In this document: piece by piece, positions 26,952 to 35,684 of the stretch
Layout of the letters: each line of letters starts with the position of its first letter
How positions within the stretch are numbered: the first letter of the stretch is position 1
Assembly: GCA_004843165.1 (NCBI GenBank)
Contig: CP039459.1
Location: 809,501 to 873,500 of the forward strand
Reading direction: 5' to 3'
DNA from: Acetobacteraceae bacterium
Lineage (GTDB): Bacteria > Pseudomonadota > Alphaproteobacteria > Acetobacterales > Acetobacteraceae
DNA: 64,000 nt
Notes under the pieces: model-generated
Told to the model about the DNA's origin: nothing
The model's input: only the letters and a program-made list of their open reading frames with translations
The model's database searches: none
Made by a program: the position numbers and the translations under genes

Positions 26952-27536
26952 ATGAAAAAATCTCTCTGCGTAACGGCTTTATTCAGTGCGTTTTCTTTTT
27001 ATCTTTTACCGATAGCAAATGCTGCCTATGTGCCGCAGCCCGTGAATAATACCACACTTTTTACAGGCGATATTCAAAATGCGACCGGTGAAATTATTGG
27101 TTCTATTGATAATCAAGGCAATATTACCGATGCGGCCACAGGTAATCCTATTGGACGTGTCAGTGCAGACGGAAAAGTTCTTGACCCCTATGGGCATCTT
27201 CTTGGCTCTGTTCCGGCCGGTGAGAAAAATGCCGCTTTTGCGCTGGCGCAAAATGCCCAAAAAACAGGGGCACCCCCAACCAGTTTAGCAGAAAATTCCG
27301 CAGGTGATTTTGCAGGGCAGGTCAAAGATGATAACGGCAATGTTCTCGGAAATATTGATCCGACAGGCGCCATTACGGATGCAGGAACAGGCCAATATAT
27401 CGGCCGTGTTCAATCTAATGGTCAAGTTTTTGCGGATAATGGCCAAGGGCTGGGTTCTGTTGATCTCGGTGATCAAATGGCCGCCTATAAAATGGCCAAG
27501 ACCGCACCGGCACAGCCAGAAAATAACGGGTCGTGA
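26952..27536 (+). CDS. Secreted repeat protein, family A (two repeats)
   Basis: Starting at ATG 26952 rather than 26922 places the signal peptide (MKKSLCVTALFSAFSFYLLP) at the N-terminus, giving 194 residues. Two family A domains follow: GDIQNATGEIIGSIDNQGNI with LGSVPAGEKNAAFALA, and GQVKDDNGNVLGNIDPTGAI ending LGSVDLGDQMAAYKMA. The pattern is regular enough to see five strand-turn units per domain. Exported, function unknown, third member of the tandem family. Confidence 0.8.
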   Translation: MKKSLCVTALFSAFSFYLLPIANAAYVPQPVNNTTLFTGDIQNATGEIIGSIDNQGNITDAATGNPIGRVSADGKVLDPYGHLLGSVPAGEKNAAFALAQNAQKTGAPPTSLAENSAGDFAGQVKDDNGNVLGNIDPTGAITDAGTGQYIGRVQSNGQVFADNGQGLGSVDLGDQMAAYKMAKTAPAQPENNGS

Positions 27537-27607
27537 TCTTTTTAGCTTTTCTACAAAATATGCTATGCTTTGACCCCTAAATTCTTTCCGACTGAGGAAA
27601 TATCACG

Positions 27608-27949
27608 ATGAAAAAGACTTTTTTACTGGCTTCTGCCCTATTCGCACTTCCCCTTTCGACTTCCTTTGCAATGGCGCAAAATAACGGAAGCCGCTCCTAT
27701 CTTAATGTTGGCAACCCTTCGGGTGACAATGTGGGTGCCTTTGCCGGAAGCGTTAAAGATTCCAAGGGCGTCCAGCTCGGCACCATCAATCTGAATGGTG
27801 ATATTGTCGATGGAGGCGGCGACATCATTGGCAAAATCAATGCGGAAGGCCAAGTGACCGATCCCAATGGCAAAAATCTCGGCGTTGTCGCACCGGCAGA
27901 TAGGTTCGGTGCTTATAACCTCGCTAAAAAATCTTCAATCAATAATTGA
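27608..27949 (+). CDS. Secreted repeat protein, family A (single repeat)
   Basis: The shortest member of the cluster, 113 residues: a signal peptide (LLASALFALPLSTSFAMA), a Ser/Asn-rich linker, and one family A domain (GSVKDSKGVQLGTINLNGDI to LGVVAPADRFGAYNLA). A GAGGAAA Shine-Dalgarno precedes the ATG. The gene ends just before a strong bidirectional terminator, closing the cluster that begins at 25103. Confidence 0.85.
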   Translation: MKKTFLLASALFALPLSTSFAMAQNNGSRSYLNVGNPSGDNVGAFAGSVKDSKGVQLGTINLNGDIVDGGGDIIGKINAEGQVTDPNGKNLGVVAPADRFGAYNLAKKSSINN

Positions 27950-27959
27950 TCAAAATGCA

Positions 27960-27988
27960 GGGGATTAAGCTTTTTTAATCCCCTTTTT
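27960..27988. terminator. Bidirectional terminator between convergent genes
   Basis: A perfect 9-bp stem (GGGGATTAA / TTAATCCCC) with loop GCTTTT and a T5 tail, between the end of family A gene 27608-27949 and the end of the convergent Sel1 gene. Confidence 0.85.
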
Positions 27989-28776
27989 CAAGAGCTTTTT
28001 AAACGTGCTTTGGCACGCTGGTCACCCTGAGCGCTGGCCTGCTCATAATATTTCAAAGCGATTTTCCAATGATCTGGCGTTTGGGCATTTTCATAAAGCC
28101 CCCCAAGCTGATATTGCGCCTTAGCACTGCCATGCGCTGCGGCTTTTTCCAGCCAATAGCGGCCCTTTTCCATATTGATAGGGAAGTTCTCCGTCCCCTC
28201 GACATAAAGGGCACCCAGCAGCCTTTCCGCCTCCATATTATGACATTCGGCCGCTTCTTTCCAAACCTGCATCGTTTTTTGCGGATTTTTTTTCCCATTC
28301 AGTCCTGAGAGATACCCACTCCCCAGCAGAATTTTCCCCTCAATATTGCCCCGCTTGGCCGCTAATTTATAATATTTCATCGCCTCGGCACCATTCTTGG
28401 CAACATTCTTTCCCAGCTGATAGTCCAACCCTATGGCTAAAGCCCCCTCTGCGCTTCCCAAATCTGAGGCCAGTTTGCGATAAAATTGCGCTTTGCGCGC
28501 ATCCATTTTAACCCCCTCCCCAAACTGGTAGCAAAGAGCCAAAGCATAAGCGGAGGCCGCATTTTTCTGTGCCGATTTTTCCCACCAGAAAACAGCCTTT
28601 TCCTCATTTTGCGGCAAGCCATTCTGTCCAAAATCATAAAGATTTCCAAGCGCATATTGCGCCTGCGGATTGCCTGATACGGCCTGTTGAAATAACTTCT
28701 CCAGTCCCGAATTTTCATTCATTTCTTTTGGTACTGAAAAAGCCGGTGGCTGTGACGGGGGAAGTAAGGCGACCAA
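27988..28776 (-). CDS. Sel1-repeat protein
   Basis: A 262-residue protein made almost entirely of Sel1 repeats of about 36 residues (AQYALGNLYDFGQNGLPQNE, AQYQLGGLYENAQTPDHW, YALALCYQFGEGVK). No clear signal peptide is seen, though the first 18 residues are Pro-rich; an internal Met at residue 19 is an alternative start. It is probably a protein-binding scaffold. Convergent with the family A cluster and separated from it by a terminator. Confidence 0.82.
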   Translation of the reverse strand: MVALLPPSQPPAFSVPKEMNENSGLEKLFQQAVSGNPQAQYALGNLYDFGQNGLPQNEEKAVFWWEKSAQKNAASAYALALCYQFGEGVKMDARKAQFYRKLASDLGSAEGALAIGLDYQLGKNVAKNGAEAMKYYKLAAKRGNIEGKILLGSGYLSGLNGKKNPQKTMQVWKEAAECHNMEAERLLGALYVEGTENFPINMEKGRYWLEKAAAHGSAKAQYQLGGLYENAQTPDHWKIALKYYEQASAQGDQRAKARLKSS

Positions 28777-28876
28777 GAAAATATATCCTCAAAACAAAAA
28801 CATCCTTGCACTCTAATCAAAATCCAGAAATATCATAAGGTTAAATTTCATTCTGCCAGAGAGTTTATGCTTTGAT

Positions 28877-29287
28877 ATGCGTCTTTTCCGTTCCTTCTTT
28901 CCAATTTTAATCGTTTTTTCCGCTCTTCTTACGGGAAGCGCATGGGCAGATCTCTCTACACGTGATGATCTTTTACCCCCCAAAACAGAAGAACAAAAAT
29001 CCGAAGCCCATAAAGCAAGCGAGGCATGGAAAGAAAGTGGCCACGCTACCTCAAAGGCTTTTAAAGAAACAGGCCATTCTGTCGGAAATGCTGCGCACCA
29101 AACCGGCGAGGCCTTTAGAGACACATGGCAGAAAACCTCTGGCGCAACCAAAAATGCCTGGAGCAAAACAGCCGACACAACGAAAGATGCGGCAAGCAAA
29201 ACCGCCGACACCGGCAAAGACATAGGGAGTACGGTTGCAAATGCCAGCAAAGATATCTGGCACAGCATCACAGACTTATTTCATTGA
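28877..29287 (+). CDS. Secreted LEA-like amphipathic helical repeat protein
   Basis: A 136-residue protein with a signal peptide (FPILIVFSALLTGSAWA). The mature region is charged and Ala/Lys/Thr-rich with an 11-residue-like rhythm (KASEAWKESGHATSKAFKET, AWSKTADTTKDAASKTADTG), as in late-embryogenesis-abundant or apolipoprotein-like helices. Such proteins are usually unfolded in solution and form amphipathic helices on membranes or under drying stress. Function here is inferred only; the location is periplasmic or extracellular. Confidence 0.75.
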   Translation: MRLFRSFFPILIVFSALLTGSAWADLSTRDDLLPPKTEEQKSEAHKASEAWKESGHATSKAFKETGHSVGNAAHQTGEAFRDTWQKTSGATKNAWSKTADTTKDAASKTADTGKDIGSTVANASKDIWHSITDLFH

Positions 29288-29531
29288 TGAAGCAAAGTAA
29301 AAACGAACGCTATTTAACGCTAGACGAATATCATGGCAAAAAGTTTGACGTTATTAATTAAGTGTGATGACAAAAAATTTTGACATTGTGAAGCATGACG
29401 GCAAACAGGCATTGTCTTTACCTGTCAATGAGAGATAAAAGCTCTGGGAAATGCCAAACTGCCGGACGCCGTCCACTGACAGGGTGTCGCTCCTCTAGGA
29501 CACCTGACCCTTGCAATATTCCTACATTTTT
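29288..29531. other. Intergenic stretch with fragments and hairpins
   Basis: No convincing gene. A short frame around 29371-29442 (ending KQALSLPVNER) looks like a fragment. Two small inverted repeats lie close together near 29462-29510 (GGAC/GTCC and GGTGTC/GACACC). These could form a structured 3' end, but neither has a clean T-run. Confidence 0.35.
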
Positions 29532-30173
29532 TTATTTTCCGCCTATAAATTCCTGCATTTCAGGTTGGAGTTGAGGCGGTGCCGGGGTTGGAGGGGCTTG
29601 TACCGATTTTTGCGGTGCTGGCGGTTCTTTCTCTGTGAAAGGATCGTCAATTTTACCTTGTGCTTTGGCTTTTGCGATTTTTTCTGCCCTAAGCTGAGCT
29701 AATTTTTCGGCCTTTTTCTCTTTTGAAGTCATTTTTGGATGAGAAGGCAGTGGAATATGCATTCCAAAAGCGTTTTCGGTTTGGTCAATCATACGCTTGA
29801 GATCCGCAAGATCTGTCCGGGTCAACTGGTTCAGGGCAACAGATTCATCACTGACATAAAAAGGCGTTTCTCCCCAGCCGTCAAAAGGGAAAAACCAATC
29901 CCCCCACCACGGATTGGCGACATGCTCACGCACGATTTCCGCAATTTTAGAGACTGCCGCAATTTCGCTCGCCACTTTACGCATTTGCCAGCGTAGATTT
30001 GCACGCTCCGGATCTTTTAAATCCGGAAACTGGATAAGCTGATCCGCAACATATTCCAGATCCTGTGCCTGCCGCTTTTCAGCCTTCACATGGTTAAGGA
30101 AAGGGCCGTTAACCGTCGCATTACAGCCTGCAAAAACCAGCAAACAAGGAAGTAAAAAATAGCGTTTCATCAT
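29532..30173 (-). CDS. Lipoprotein of unknown function
   Basis: A 213-residue lipoprotein: the lipobox FAGC places the acylated Cys at residue 17. The N-terminus of the mature chain (NGPFLNHVKAEKRQ) resembles the equivalent part of the upstream gene product (NQPFINGVQNERFL), so the two are probably distant paralogues. The middle is helical; the C-terminal 60 residues are Lys/Ala then Pro/Ala/Gln-rich. The start codon overlaps the stop of 30170-30925 in an ATGA, indicating coupled translation. Function unknown; likely outer-membrane associated. Confidence 0.8.
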   Translation of the reverse strand: MMKRYFLLPCLLVFAGCNATVNGPFLNHVKAEKRQAQDLEYVADQLIQFPDLKDPERANLRWQMRKVASEIAAVSKIAEIVREHVANPWWGDWFFPFDGWGETPFYVSDESVALNQLTRTDLADLKRMIDQTENAFGMHIPLPSHPKMTSKEKKAEKLAQLRAEKIAKAKAQGKIDDPFTEKEPPAPQKSVQAPPTPAPPQLQPEMQEFIGGK

Positions 30174-30925
30174 TTCTTTTGCATCTCTGTTTTCACTGGC
30201 GGCAAGCCTTTTTGCGGCCCGTGGGCTTGGGCCAAATCTTGCTTATCATTCGGCGCATCGGCCGCATATTTCGGTGTTTGCGCCTCACGATTAAGGGCCT
30301 CCGGAAAGGCATTCCCCCAGTTCTCACCTGTTTCCTGATGTTTGGCTGCCTGTTCTTGTAATCTTGCCTGCGTACCAACGCCTTCATTCCAAGGACGTGG
30401 TAAAAGATCCTGAATCAAAGGACTGTCTTGAACAAGCACCCGTCCCCATCCCGGCTGGACTTCTTTATGTTTACGATGTTTTTGATCTTTTTCCCAAAGA
30501 TCCCCCATATCCAACGGCAAGCCTGTCGGTCCAACATTGCCGAAAGTCATAAGGCTGCGGTGAACTTCTTTTTGATAGGCTTTAATCATCGCACGGACAG
30601 GACGGTTATCTTTAATAGCCTGATGCGGAACATATTTGATGGAGAAATCGTCATCATTCATACCGGATTCATTATATTTAATGACAATTTTTTCCAGTGG
30701 TACGAGTTTTTCCTCTATCTCACCCTGTTTTTTAACCAAATCCTCTGCGATGTCGACCGGCAACCACGGATTTTGAAGATTAAGACGCACCGTTTCATTG
30801 AGCTGTTCAAAGAGAAAGCGCTCATTCTGAACCCCATTGATGAAAGGCTGGTTAAACCAATCTCCACAGCCGGCTAAAGCCAGCAATATTGGTGAGGAAA
30901 AAAGAAGTTTTTGAAAAAAGCGCAT
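30170..30925 (-). CDS. Lipoprotein of unknown function, paired with 29532-30173
   Basis: A 251-residue lipoprotein with lipobox LAGC and acylated Cys at about residue 20. The mature protein begins GDWFNQPFINGVQNERF, similar to the downstream lipoprotein, and continues with a helical region and a Gln/Ala/Pro-rich tail. It is the first gene of a two-gene operon with a four-base overlap. No family recognised. Confidence 0.8.
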   Translation of the reverse strand: MRFFQKLLFSSPILLALAGCGDWFNQPFINGVQNERFLFEQLNETVRLNLQNPWLPVDIAEDLVKKQGEIEEKLVPLEKIVIKYNESGMNDDDFSIKYVPHQAIKDNRPVRAMIKAYQKEVHRSLMTFGNVGPTGLPLDMGDLWEKDQKHRKHKEVQPGWGRVLVQDSPLIQDLLPRPWNEGVGTQARLQEQAAKHQETGENWGNAFPEALNREAQTPKYAADAPNDKQDLAQAHGPQKGLPPVKTEMQKK

Positions 30926-31042
30926 TTAAGCACAGCCTTTGAGGAAACAGGGAAAATTCATCCAATCTTTTTCATTTATTGCCCGTCCGCCTTGAGGGGT
31001 CAAGGTAGCGCCTAAAATAGAAAAATTTTTAGAAATAAGCGA

Positions 31043-31762
31043 TTAATATTGCGGAAAGGCATGGCCCGTTTTGCAGATATAGCGAAAAGAGCCTCTGACA
31101 TATTCCGCTAAGAAAATATCATTAATGCTATCAATTCGGTGGATTTTCATATCAGCAAATAAATCCCCCACCGTTTTGCCGATAATTTTTAGCGCCTCGT
31201 CCCGAATACCACCGGCATAAACGATAACCATTGCCGGCAACTCCCCTTGTTCCATCACAACGGTTAAAGAGCCGTCAGGCTCAATTTGCGCATAAGCAAC
31301 GTCCCGGAAAGATAGAATGCCCTTGAGATTAAGCTGTGACGTAATATTTAAGATATCGACTTTGGTATTTTTCGCTAAAATGGATTCCATGAGGAATTTG
31401 CCATCTTTTATCACCGGAATGGGGTCCCCAACGGTCGCATGATGAAAAAAATCGGAATGAAGATAGAGATAGTTTAGTGTCCCCAGCATCCACACACTCA
31501 GCACAAGAGAAACAATATAATCATAAAAACTCATAGAGCTGCTGAAAATACCGCCCAGCAATCCACCGAGAATAAAACTGCCGATCATATCAATCGCATT
31601 CATCTGCATAAATTGTGTTCTGCCTGTGTAACGTAAATAGGCCATCACGACAGCAAATCCAGCAAACAGCTCAGCAGAGAGAAAAAGATAATGCTTAAGT
31701 TCACGAAAGAGAAGAACTAAAATCAAATGAATATCGTGATGGAGTAGCGCGTCAAGAGTCAT
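31043..31762 (-). CDS. DUF421/YetF-like membrane protein
   Basis: From ATG 31762 the product has 239 residues; an upstream frame to 31804 exists, but TTAGGA lies at the right distance before 31762. Three hydrophobic segments occupy the first 100 residues (FLSAELFAGFAVVMAYLRY, IDMIGSFILGGLLGGIF, YIVSLVLSVWMLGTLNYLYL). The cytosolic part contains GDPIPVIKDGKFL and LSFRDVAYAQIEPDGSLTVV, both typical of the YetF/DUF421 family. Bacillus relatives are inner-membrane proteins of uncertain role. No operon partner. Confidence 0.85.
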   Translation of the reverse strand: MTLDALLHHDIHLILVLLFRELKHYLFLSAELFAGFAVVMAYLRYTGRTQFMQMNAIDMIGSFILGGLLGGIFSSSMSFYDYIVSLVLSVWMLGTLNYLYLHSDFFHHATVGDPIPVIKDGKFLMESILAKNTKVDILNITSQLNLKGILSFRDVAYAQIEPDGSLTVVMEQGELPAMVIVYAGGIRDEALKIIGKTVGDLFADMKIHRIDSINDIFLAEYVRGSFRYICKTGHAFPQY

Positions 31763-31978
31763 TGAATATCCTAAATATCTTCTTAAAAGAAATAGCCTTA
31801 CCAATCAGATTTAAATGCTCCGTTATAAAGAGATAATAAGCATGCTCTCTGTCAATCCTTCCTTACTTTTCCGCCATAAAGAAGAAAAATAGCGTTAAAA
31901 AAGTCACAGCTTTTCAAAAGTGTCACATGAATGAAAAGAGCCCTTGGAAAAGCTTCTATCTCTGGATATGAGAAGCGG

Positions 31979-32665
31979 ATGATGCAAAAAATTTTCTCTC
32001 CCTTTACGCCGATCGCGGCCATTTTAAGCCTTACCTGTCTTTTTGCGCTGCCTTCGAAAGCCTCTGCCCAAACCAACGGCTCATCAACCATCACGGATCT
32101 CAAGCAGAATATGGGCAAAAATCACTTTTGGATGACCATGCGCACCCTGCCGGCAGATCCTTCGGGGCGTAATGCACAAAAGCCGGCGAGCAAATGTTTA
32201 TTAGCCTATATTGAACGGCCGCATTTTCGAAAAAGAATCAATCTTGCTTTGATTCTTTCCGCAGAGAAAAATAAAATTTTAATTCAGAGCGGAAGCGACC
32301 AATGGCATCTAAAATTAGACGAAAAGGGAGCGCTCAATTTAAGCGCTGGTCACTGGATTCATCATTTTAATATGAAGGCCAGCAAAACAAATGAAATCAC
32401 CGCACAAATGCCCGAAGAGGAGATGCGTTCCCTTCTGAATACGCTTTCCCGAAATGTCGAGGGCACGCTGGATTATTCCTCTGGAAAAAGCGTTCGTCTG
32501 CCTCTCAAAAATATTGCCCCTGAAATCAATGATTTCAAACGCTGCGCACAGACAAATCAAATTGCAGATCTCGGAGAGCTTATCCCTGTTCCCACCCAAA
32601 AAGGCTTTTTCAGAAGCAAAGACCAAGCGCCAAAGCCCGCTCCAGCCCCCAACAAACCTTTTTAA
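31979..32665 (+). CDS. Exported protein, family B (conserved C-terminal Asp-Phe-x-x-Cys)
   Basis: From the tandem ATGs at 31979/31982 the protein has a signal peptide (IAAILSLTCLFALPSKASA) and a mature part of about 200 residues with one Cys near the N-terminus (ASKCLLAYIE) and one near the C-terminus (INDFKRCAQ), plausibly a disulphide. The longer frame from 31931 is less likely. The same layout, with two Cys and the second in DF-x-x-C, recurs at 32668-33372 and 35685-36350. The three form a family of unknown function around the Abi/cyclase pair. The tail is Pro/Lys-rich. Confidence 0.75.
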   Translation: MMQKIFSPFTPIAAILSLTCLFALPSKASAQTNGSSTITDLKQNMGKNHFWMTMRTLPADPSGRNAQKPASKCLLAYIERPHFRKRINLALILSAEKNKILIQSGSDQWHLKLDEKGALNLSAGHWIHHFNMKASKTNEITAQMPEEEMRSLLNTLSRNVEGTLDYSSGKSVRLPLKNIAPEINDFKRCAQTNQIADLGELIPVPTQKGFFRSKDQAPKPAPAPNKPF

Positions 32666-32667
32666 GT

Positions 32668-33372
32668 TCAATCCAGCTCTTTTAAGCAAGCGTTAAAACT
32701 GTCGATGGTTTTGGCGATCCCTCTTACCGGAACAGAAAAGGATCTGACAATGGGTTTATTGGCCTCACGGTTGAGGCGTCTTTGTTTGGCCGCTTCGGCA
32801 CGGCTTCTGGGATCGGTGTCCATATTATTAATCGCCCCGTTCGAAGTGCCGTCATAACGAGAATCATGGGCGGATTTATTCTCCGCATAGGTTAAAATCA
32901 TCCGGCTATAGGGTGATTCTCCAACCAGACTGAGCGCATTGAAGACTTCTTTAAGTTCTGTGCCGCTCAGCCCCCCCGAAATAACACCGCCCTCATCCGA
33001 AGACATTTTAAAACGGTAAATATGCCCATTGATTTTCAAGGAAAGCCAGCCAGTTTGATCTGGTAAAATCGGCCACTCTGTATTGAGCGCCCGGATTTCA
33101 AACCGATTATTTTTTCGCCCCACAAACGAAACCGGTGCGCCCATATCGGCCATAGATTTTGGAATTTCAAAATAAATCAGCGAACAGGCATCTGAAGCGG
33201 CTCCCTGCTTTTGATCGCTTCTCGCACTGACCCATGCTTGGACATTGCTCACATAATCGACATTCTCAACCCCCGGAAAATGACCTAAAATCGCCACCAT
33301 CTGCGCTTTAGCAGGTAAAGCAACAGCAAGCGGAAAAGCCAAAATCGGCAAGCATTTTAAGAAAAATCTCAT
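32668..33372 (-). CDS. Exported protein, family B, translationally coupled to Abi gene
   Basis: ATG 33372 gives about 234 residues with signal peptide (FLKCLPILAFPLAVALPAKA) and a mature domain with Cys in DACSLIYFEIP and in the terminal DSFNACLKELD. It is related to the products of 31979 and 35685. The start overlaps the stop of the Abi gene 33369-34385 in an ATGA, so although one protein is exported and the other cytoplasmic they are probably made from one mRNA. Function unknown. Confidence 0.78.
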   Translation of the reverse strand: MRFFLKCLPILAFPLAVALPAKAQMVAILGHFPGVENVDYVSNVQAWVSARSDQKQGAASDACSLIYFEIPKSMADMGAPVSFVGRKNNRFEIRALNTEWPILPDQTGWLSLKINGHIYRFKMSSDEGGVISGGLSGTELKEVFNALSLVGESPYSRMILTYAENKSAHDSRYDGTSNGAINNMDTDPRSRAEAAKQRRLNREANKPIVRSFSVPVRGIAKTIDSFNACLKELD

Positions 33373-34385
33373 TGATTCATCCAATTTTTCAACTTATCAA
33401 GCTGTTGTTTTGTTCTTATCCAATCTGGTGCAAAACCTGCCCTTGAATAGGAAATTAAAGGATGCGTTGGCGCACTCGACAATAAATTTATAAATTCATC
33501 AAACCATACATCATCTATTTTGAGTAGACGGTGAAAACCGCACATAACCACAATGAGATGGTAAAGTCGGACATTTTCAGAGTTTGGAAATAACGCTAGC
33601 AGTGAACTACTCCCTTGTGGCCTCTGAGGTGCTCTAAAAGTATAGTCTCTGTTCCAAATACGCTCTTGATGCGCACAATAATTACGCAAAGCATTTAAAC
33701 TTTTTAGCCACGAAAGCAAAATATCATATGCTAAAAAATAATTTTGACGAGATAAGCCTGCTTGTCTTTGGAGTGAATCTAAAAATCTATTAGCCAAACT
33801 CTGATCAAGGCACTGAAAAATATTAGAAAGCGTTCCCCAGTCCCACGTTTCTGCAATTGTCCAAATTGGTGGTGGGTCTTGGTATTTGCTTTTATAATTC
33901 TTAACGCAATCTTTCGCCGTTGATCTATTCCAGCATCTCTTGATACCATCAAATGGATTGAGAAAACGAAGTTCCAATTTCTTTTTTTTTAGATGAGGCT
34001 GTAGGGAATAATTACTTAATTCTAAGTATGCCTCATTAGATATCGAAGCAAACAAATTTATAAGTGCCGCACGAAGCCCAATTTCAATACGCCCTAATCC
34101 CAAGAGAAGATTATTTCTTAACTTCGTATCAAATTGATAGAATAAAATAACATCGTCGAAGTATGTGCCATTTTTAAAATTTCTTGATGAAAGTTCTTGT
34201 GGAATATCTTTAAAAGGATGCCAATAAGCACTTAAACGATAATATCCTATACGTTCTAGATATTTTTTAGCTTTCTGCTGATTTACAATAAGCATTCCCT
34301 TATCAATAAGTCTTTGCACTTGAGCTGAAACGCCTAAAGCCGATTTATTATAAGGAGTAAGTGCCACAATAATTCTTAATATCAA
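33369..34385 (-). CDS. Abi_2 (AbiD/AbiF-type) abortive infection protein
   Basis: A 338-residue protein of the Abi_2 family of phage abortive infection proteins. Typical parts are AKKYLERIGYYRLSAYW in the N-terminal region, FDTKLRNNLLLGLGRIEIGLRAAL in the middle, and a HEPN-type RxxxxH motif in LNALRNYCAHQERIWNR near the end of the core. HEPN nucleases of this class cut RNA; activity here is inferred. The track start is a TTG; a GTG at 34367 is a second option. It faces a nucleotidyl cyclase homologue across 191 bp and overlaps a family B gene downstream. Composition is more AT-rich than its neighbours. Confidence 0.85.
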   Translation of the reverse strand: MILRIIVALTPYNKSALGVSAQVQRLIDKGMLIVNQQKAKKYLERIGYYRLSAYWHPFKDIPQELSSRNFKNGTYFDDVILFYQFDTKLRNNLLLGLGRIEIGLRAALINLFASISNEAYLELSNYSLQPHLKKKKLELRFLNPFDGIKRCWNRSTAKDCVKNYKSKYQDPPPIWTIAETWDWGTLSNIFQCLDQSLANRFLDSLQRQAGLSRQNYFLAYDILLSWLKSLNALRNYCAHQERIWNRDYTFRAPQRPQGSSSLLALFPNSENVRLYHLIVVMCGFHRLLKIDDVWFDEFINLLSSAPTHPLISYSRAGFAPDWIRTKQQLDKLKNWMNQ

Positions 34386-34576
34386 GACAAAAAAATGACC
34401 GTACCATCTCGTAAGATATTGTACGGCCTTTGCAACTCCAATATAAAATACATATAGAAAAAAGCAACTTTTAAATAAAAATATTTTATGTTCTGCGGAG
34501 ATATTCTTTTCTAAATCATCAAAATTGACCGATTTTTAAGGCTTTGCTACCATCAAAGAAACTTTAGAAATGTAAT

Positions 34577-35617
34577 ATGATGACTCAGAAAAATATAGAA
34601 TATCCTGCGCCGAGAACACGTTTGTTTCTTTCCGCCGATCTGGTTGGTTCTACCTCTTTTAAATCGGGAGAAGGTGGGTATGCGACCCGCTTTTCAAAAG
34701 CCTATCCGAACTGGGTCATGATTCAGCGGCGTTTCTACAAATGTTTTCCAGAGATTTTCCTCAAAAATTATGAAATTGAGTGCAGTCACTCCACGCTTAC
34801 GGCAAAATATACCGAGTTTCCGCCTCGTTTCTGGAAATATCTCGGTGATGAAGTTCTCTTTTGCACAACGCTCAAAGATATTGTGCATCTCTCTCTTGTC
34901 ATCAAAGCCTTTTGCACCACGGTACAGCATTATGGCAGTAAACTTGAATCCTCTGGTCTGCCACTGGATGTAAAGGGAACCGGCTGGGTTGGACTTTTTC
35001 CTTTACCCAATATCACCATCTCTCTTCCCTCTTCTGCACGTTGTCCGCACGATCAAAAAGAACTTGAAGAACGGTCTGTTCTTGCCGAAGATTCCTGGAT
35101 CTATCAGGAAAGTATGGAAAAAGATGCCGATCTGCATCCCGACCAGTATGATTTTTTAGGCCGTGATATTGATACCGGTTTCCGTGTTGCGAAATTTGCC
35201 TCCCCCAACAAATTGGCTTTGACCGTTGAGCTCGCTTGGCTTTTAGCGATTGCACGCCAGCTTAAACTTTTGGATGTTTCCTTTTCCCATAGTGGCGCTG
35301 AAGTGCTTAAAGGGGTCTTGAAAGGCGTTCCCTATCCACAGCTCTCTTTGGATATGGAGCGGAGCTTTATCAAACAGAAATTGCGTAAAATTGAAAATGC
35401 TCTGCATGGCAGAAAGCCCATGCTGCCCTTTATTCTAGGCGACTATCTAACCACTTTTATGATGGCAGAAAAGATAAAATCCCCTTTAATGACGCCAGAG
35501 GCTTTCTTCACCGGTTTTGATTGCGGCGATATTTTAGCATGGGAAAAACTACCGACATGGGCGGAAGAATATCAGGATATGCAGCATAACTGGCATTCGG
35601 ATCATTCTGTCCAATAG
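34577..35617 (+). CDS. Class III nucleotidyl cyclase homologue, Pycsar-like candidate
   Basis: A 346-residue soluble protein with a class III cyclase fold pattern. Strand 1 is RLFLSADLVGSTSFK with the first metal-binding Asp at residue 21. The second is Asp91 in FWKYLGDEVLF. FLGRDIDTGFRVAKFA lies further on. No membrane segment, sensor or HAMP domain is visible, so it is a stand-alone cytoplasmic cyclase, as in phage-defence uridylate/cytidylate cyclases (Pycsar). The nucleotide cannot be read from sequence. A Pycsar cyclase normally has an adjacent effector; here the neighbour is the divergent Abi_2 gene, not a TIR or transmembrane protein with a nucleotide-binding domain. It could equally serve another signalling role. 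Confidence 0.7.
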   Translation: MMTQKNIEYPAPRTRLFLSADLVGSTSFKSGEGGYATRFSKAYPNWVMIQRRFYKCFPEIFLKNYEIECSHSTLTAKYTEFPPRFWKYLGDEVLFCTTLKDIVHLSLVIKAFCTTVQHYGSKLESSGLPLDVKGTGWVGLFPLPNITISLPSSARCPHDQKELEERSVLAEDSWIYQESMEKDADLHPDQYDFLGRDIDTGFRVAKFASPNKLALTVELAWLLAIARQLKLLDVSFSHSGAEVLKGVLKGVPYPQLSLDMERSFIKQKLRKIENALHGRKPMLPFILGDYLTTFMMAEKIKSPLMTPEAFFTGFDCGDILAWEKLPTWAEEYQDMQHNWHSDHSVQ

Positions 35618-35684
35618 GTCTTTTATCCGTTACACTTCCTTTATCATTTTTTGAATTTAGAATTATCTTAAAAAATTTAAGGGC

